Shown: one piece after another, positions 63,355 through 64,000 of the stretch
Layout: the number at the start of each line of letters is the position of its first letter
How positions within the stretch are numbered: position 1 is the stretch's first letter
Assembly: GCA_040752855.1 (NCBI GenBank)
Contig: JBFMHP010000038.1
Coordinates: 1 to 64,000, forward strand
Length of the DNA: 64,000 nucleotides
Reading direction: 5' to 3'
Source: JBFMHP01 sp040752855
GTDB lineage: Bacteria > Pseudomonadota > Gammaproteobacteria > RBG-16-57-12
Translations under genes and position numbers: made by a program
The notes under the pieces: model-generated
Told to the model about the DNA's origin: nothing
Database searches by the model: none
What the model saw: the letters and a program-made list of their open reading frames with translations, nothing else

Positions 63355-64000
63355 CTAGGGTATCGCTTTACTTGTGATGCTCGAGAGCGAGCTTTCGATG
63401 TTGTTGGTGTCGTAGGTGGTTACGGCAAAGTAGTGAGTGCCGCTGGCAAGTGCTGTGGCGCTGTACGTGGTCGTGGCGCTGTTTTTGATGTCGGCGATGA
63501 CGGACATCTTGTCTGGCGCCGTGCCGCGATAGATGCGGTAACCAGCGATTTCGTGCACGGGCATGGGGCTGCCGTCTTCCTTGGTGGTCGGCGGATTCCA
63601 CGACAGCGTCGCGCTGCCGTTGCCGCTCCCGCCGCCGGTACTCGTTGTCGTTACGGTGATAGCGAATGCGGGCAGCGCTGTGTTGGCCTTGCCATCGCTA
63701 ACAGAGATCACGATGTTGCCGGTGGTGCCGGCATTGACCGCATTCGGGATTCCCGACAGTCTTCCGGTGGTGGCTTCGAACAGGGCCCAGGCGGGCTTAT
63801 TGCTGATGCTGAAGCTGAGGGTGTCGCCGTTGGCATCGGAGGCGGTTGGGGTGAATTGGTAGTAAGAGCCGGCCGCGATGCTGCCCGCGGGAGTTCCGCT
63901 GATGGTCGGGGGCGTATTTTGCGGCGCGGTGGACGCAGTGCTGCAGCGCTCGTTCGACGTCAGGAATTGGTTGAGCGCGACATACCGGGCCTCGACCTTG
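63355..64000 (-). CDS. Putative-Ig/FN3 domain surface protein, C-terminal part (5' end outside the window)
   Basis: The minus-strand frame is open from the window edge to the stop at 63355; translated by hand, it gives about 214 residues. From the edge: a stretch ending ALNQFLTSNERCS, a linker with PPTISGTP, and a putative-Ig (He_PIG-like) domain (AAGSYYQFTPTASDANGDTL, KPAWALFEATTGRLSGIPN). After a TTTSTGGGSGNG linker comes an FN3 domain (SATLSWNPPTTKEDGS, GYRIYRGTAPDKM, GTHYFAVTTYDTNNIESS). The GTG at 63709-63711 is internal, not the true start. It looks like a large secreted or surface adhesin-like protein; no sorting tail follows the FN3. Confidence 0.8.
   Translation of the reverse strand, partial: KVEARYVALNQFLTSNERCSTASTAPQNTPPTISGTPAGSIAAGSYYQFTPTASDANGDTLSFSISNKPAWALFEATTGRLSGIPNAVNAGTTGNIVISVSDGKANTALPAFAITVTTTSTGGGSGNGSATLSWNPPTTKEDGSPMPVHEIAGYRIYRGTAPDKMSVIADIKNSATTTYSATALASGTHYFAVTTYDTNNIESSLSSITSKAIP

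Noticed and set aside
63355..63711. A 118-codon gene starting at GTG 63711.
   Set aside because: The frame continues open to the window edge and encodes a recognisable Ig-like domain, so the GTG is internal to a longer, partial gene.

Overview
The window looks like chromosomal DNA from a GC-rich gammaproteobacterium. It opens inside the 3' end of a 5S rRNA gene. Next come sirB, birA, coaX and a SPOR-domain gene, then two tRNA-Thr genes. The proteobacterial XrtA (exosortase A) gene set and proteins close to Pseudomonas-type ApeB and Glk fit that class. The genus cannot be named from sequence alone.

Region 1 (1-8.8 kb) is housekeeping: biotin ligase/repressor, pantothenate kinase, tRNAs, a cysteine-cluster protein, glutamate-type dehydrogenase, M18 aminopeptidase, a J-domain membrane protein and a DUF445 protein. 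Region 2 (8.8-21.7 kb) is a carbon-storage and sugar-phosphate block. It holds pgl-glk, convergent gnd-zwf (oxidative pentose phosphate pathway), glgB-glgA, and divergent glgC-GH57-malQ (glycogen synthesis and remodelling). Region 3 (21.7-24.8 kb) holds a small acidic protein gene and a Lon-related protease.

Region 4 (25.0-56.7 kb) is a long, almost wholly plus-strand exopolysaccharide and protein-sorting locus of the XrtA/PEP-CTERM type. It starts with the PrsK-PrsR two-component system, the exosortase XrtA with a fused EpsI domain, and the TPR lipoprotein PrsT. Export and assembly genes follow: outer-membrane export lipoprotein, chain-length determinant, tyrosine autokinase and a TIGR03016-like outer-membrane protein. 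Then come a heparinase-family lyase, the initiating sugar-phosphate transferase, WecB, a polysaccharide deacetylase, a WecG-type transferase, a sulfotransferase, a Wzx-type flippase, three GT4 glycosyltransferases, an AsnB amidotransferase, a nucleotide-sugar dehydrogenase, two SDR enzymes and a sugar nucleotidyltransferase. Together they could initiate, assemble, flip, decorate and export an amino-sugar/uronic-acid polymer, possibly sulfated and amidated. A GT-C-like membrane protein and an O-antigen-ligase/polymerase family protein lie on the opposite strand just after it.

Region 5 (60.4-64.0 kb, minus strand) holds secreted proteins: a parallel beta-helix protein, a lipoprotein with one fibronectin type III (FN3) domain, and the C-terminal part of a putative-Ig/FN3 protein running off the window edge. 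No PEP-CTERM sorting signal was found in any protein.

Several small repeats are present. Two are MITE-like palindromic elements of about 180 bp (48001-48177 and 63012-63194), each flanked by a YTAR-type 4-bp duplication. Two REP-like pairs and several copies of a CCCTCTCCC-type intergenic repeat also occur.
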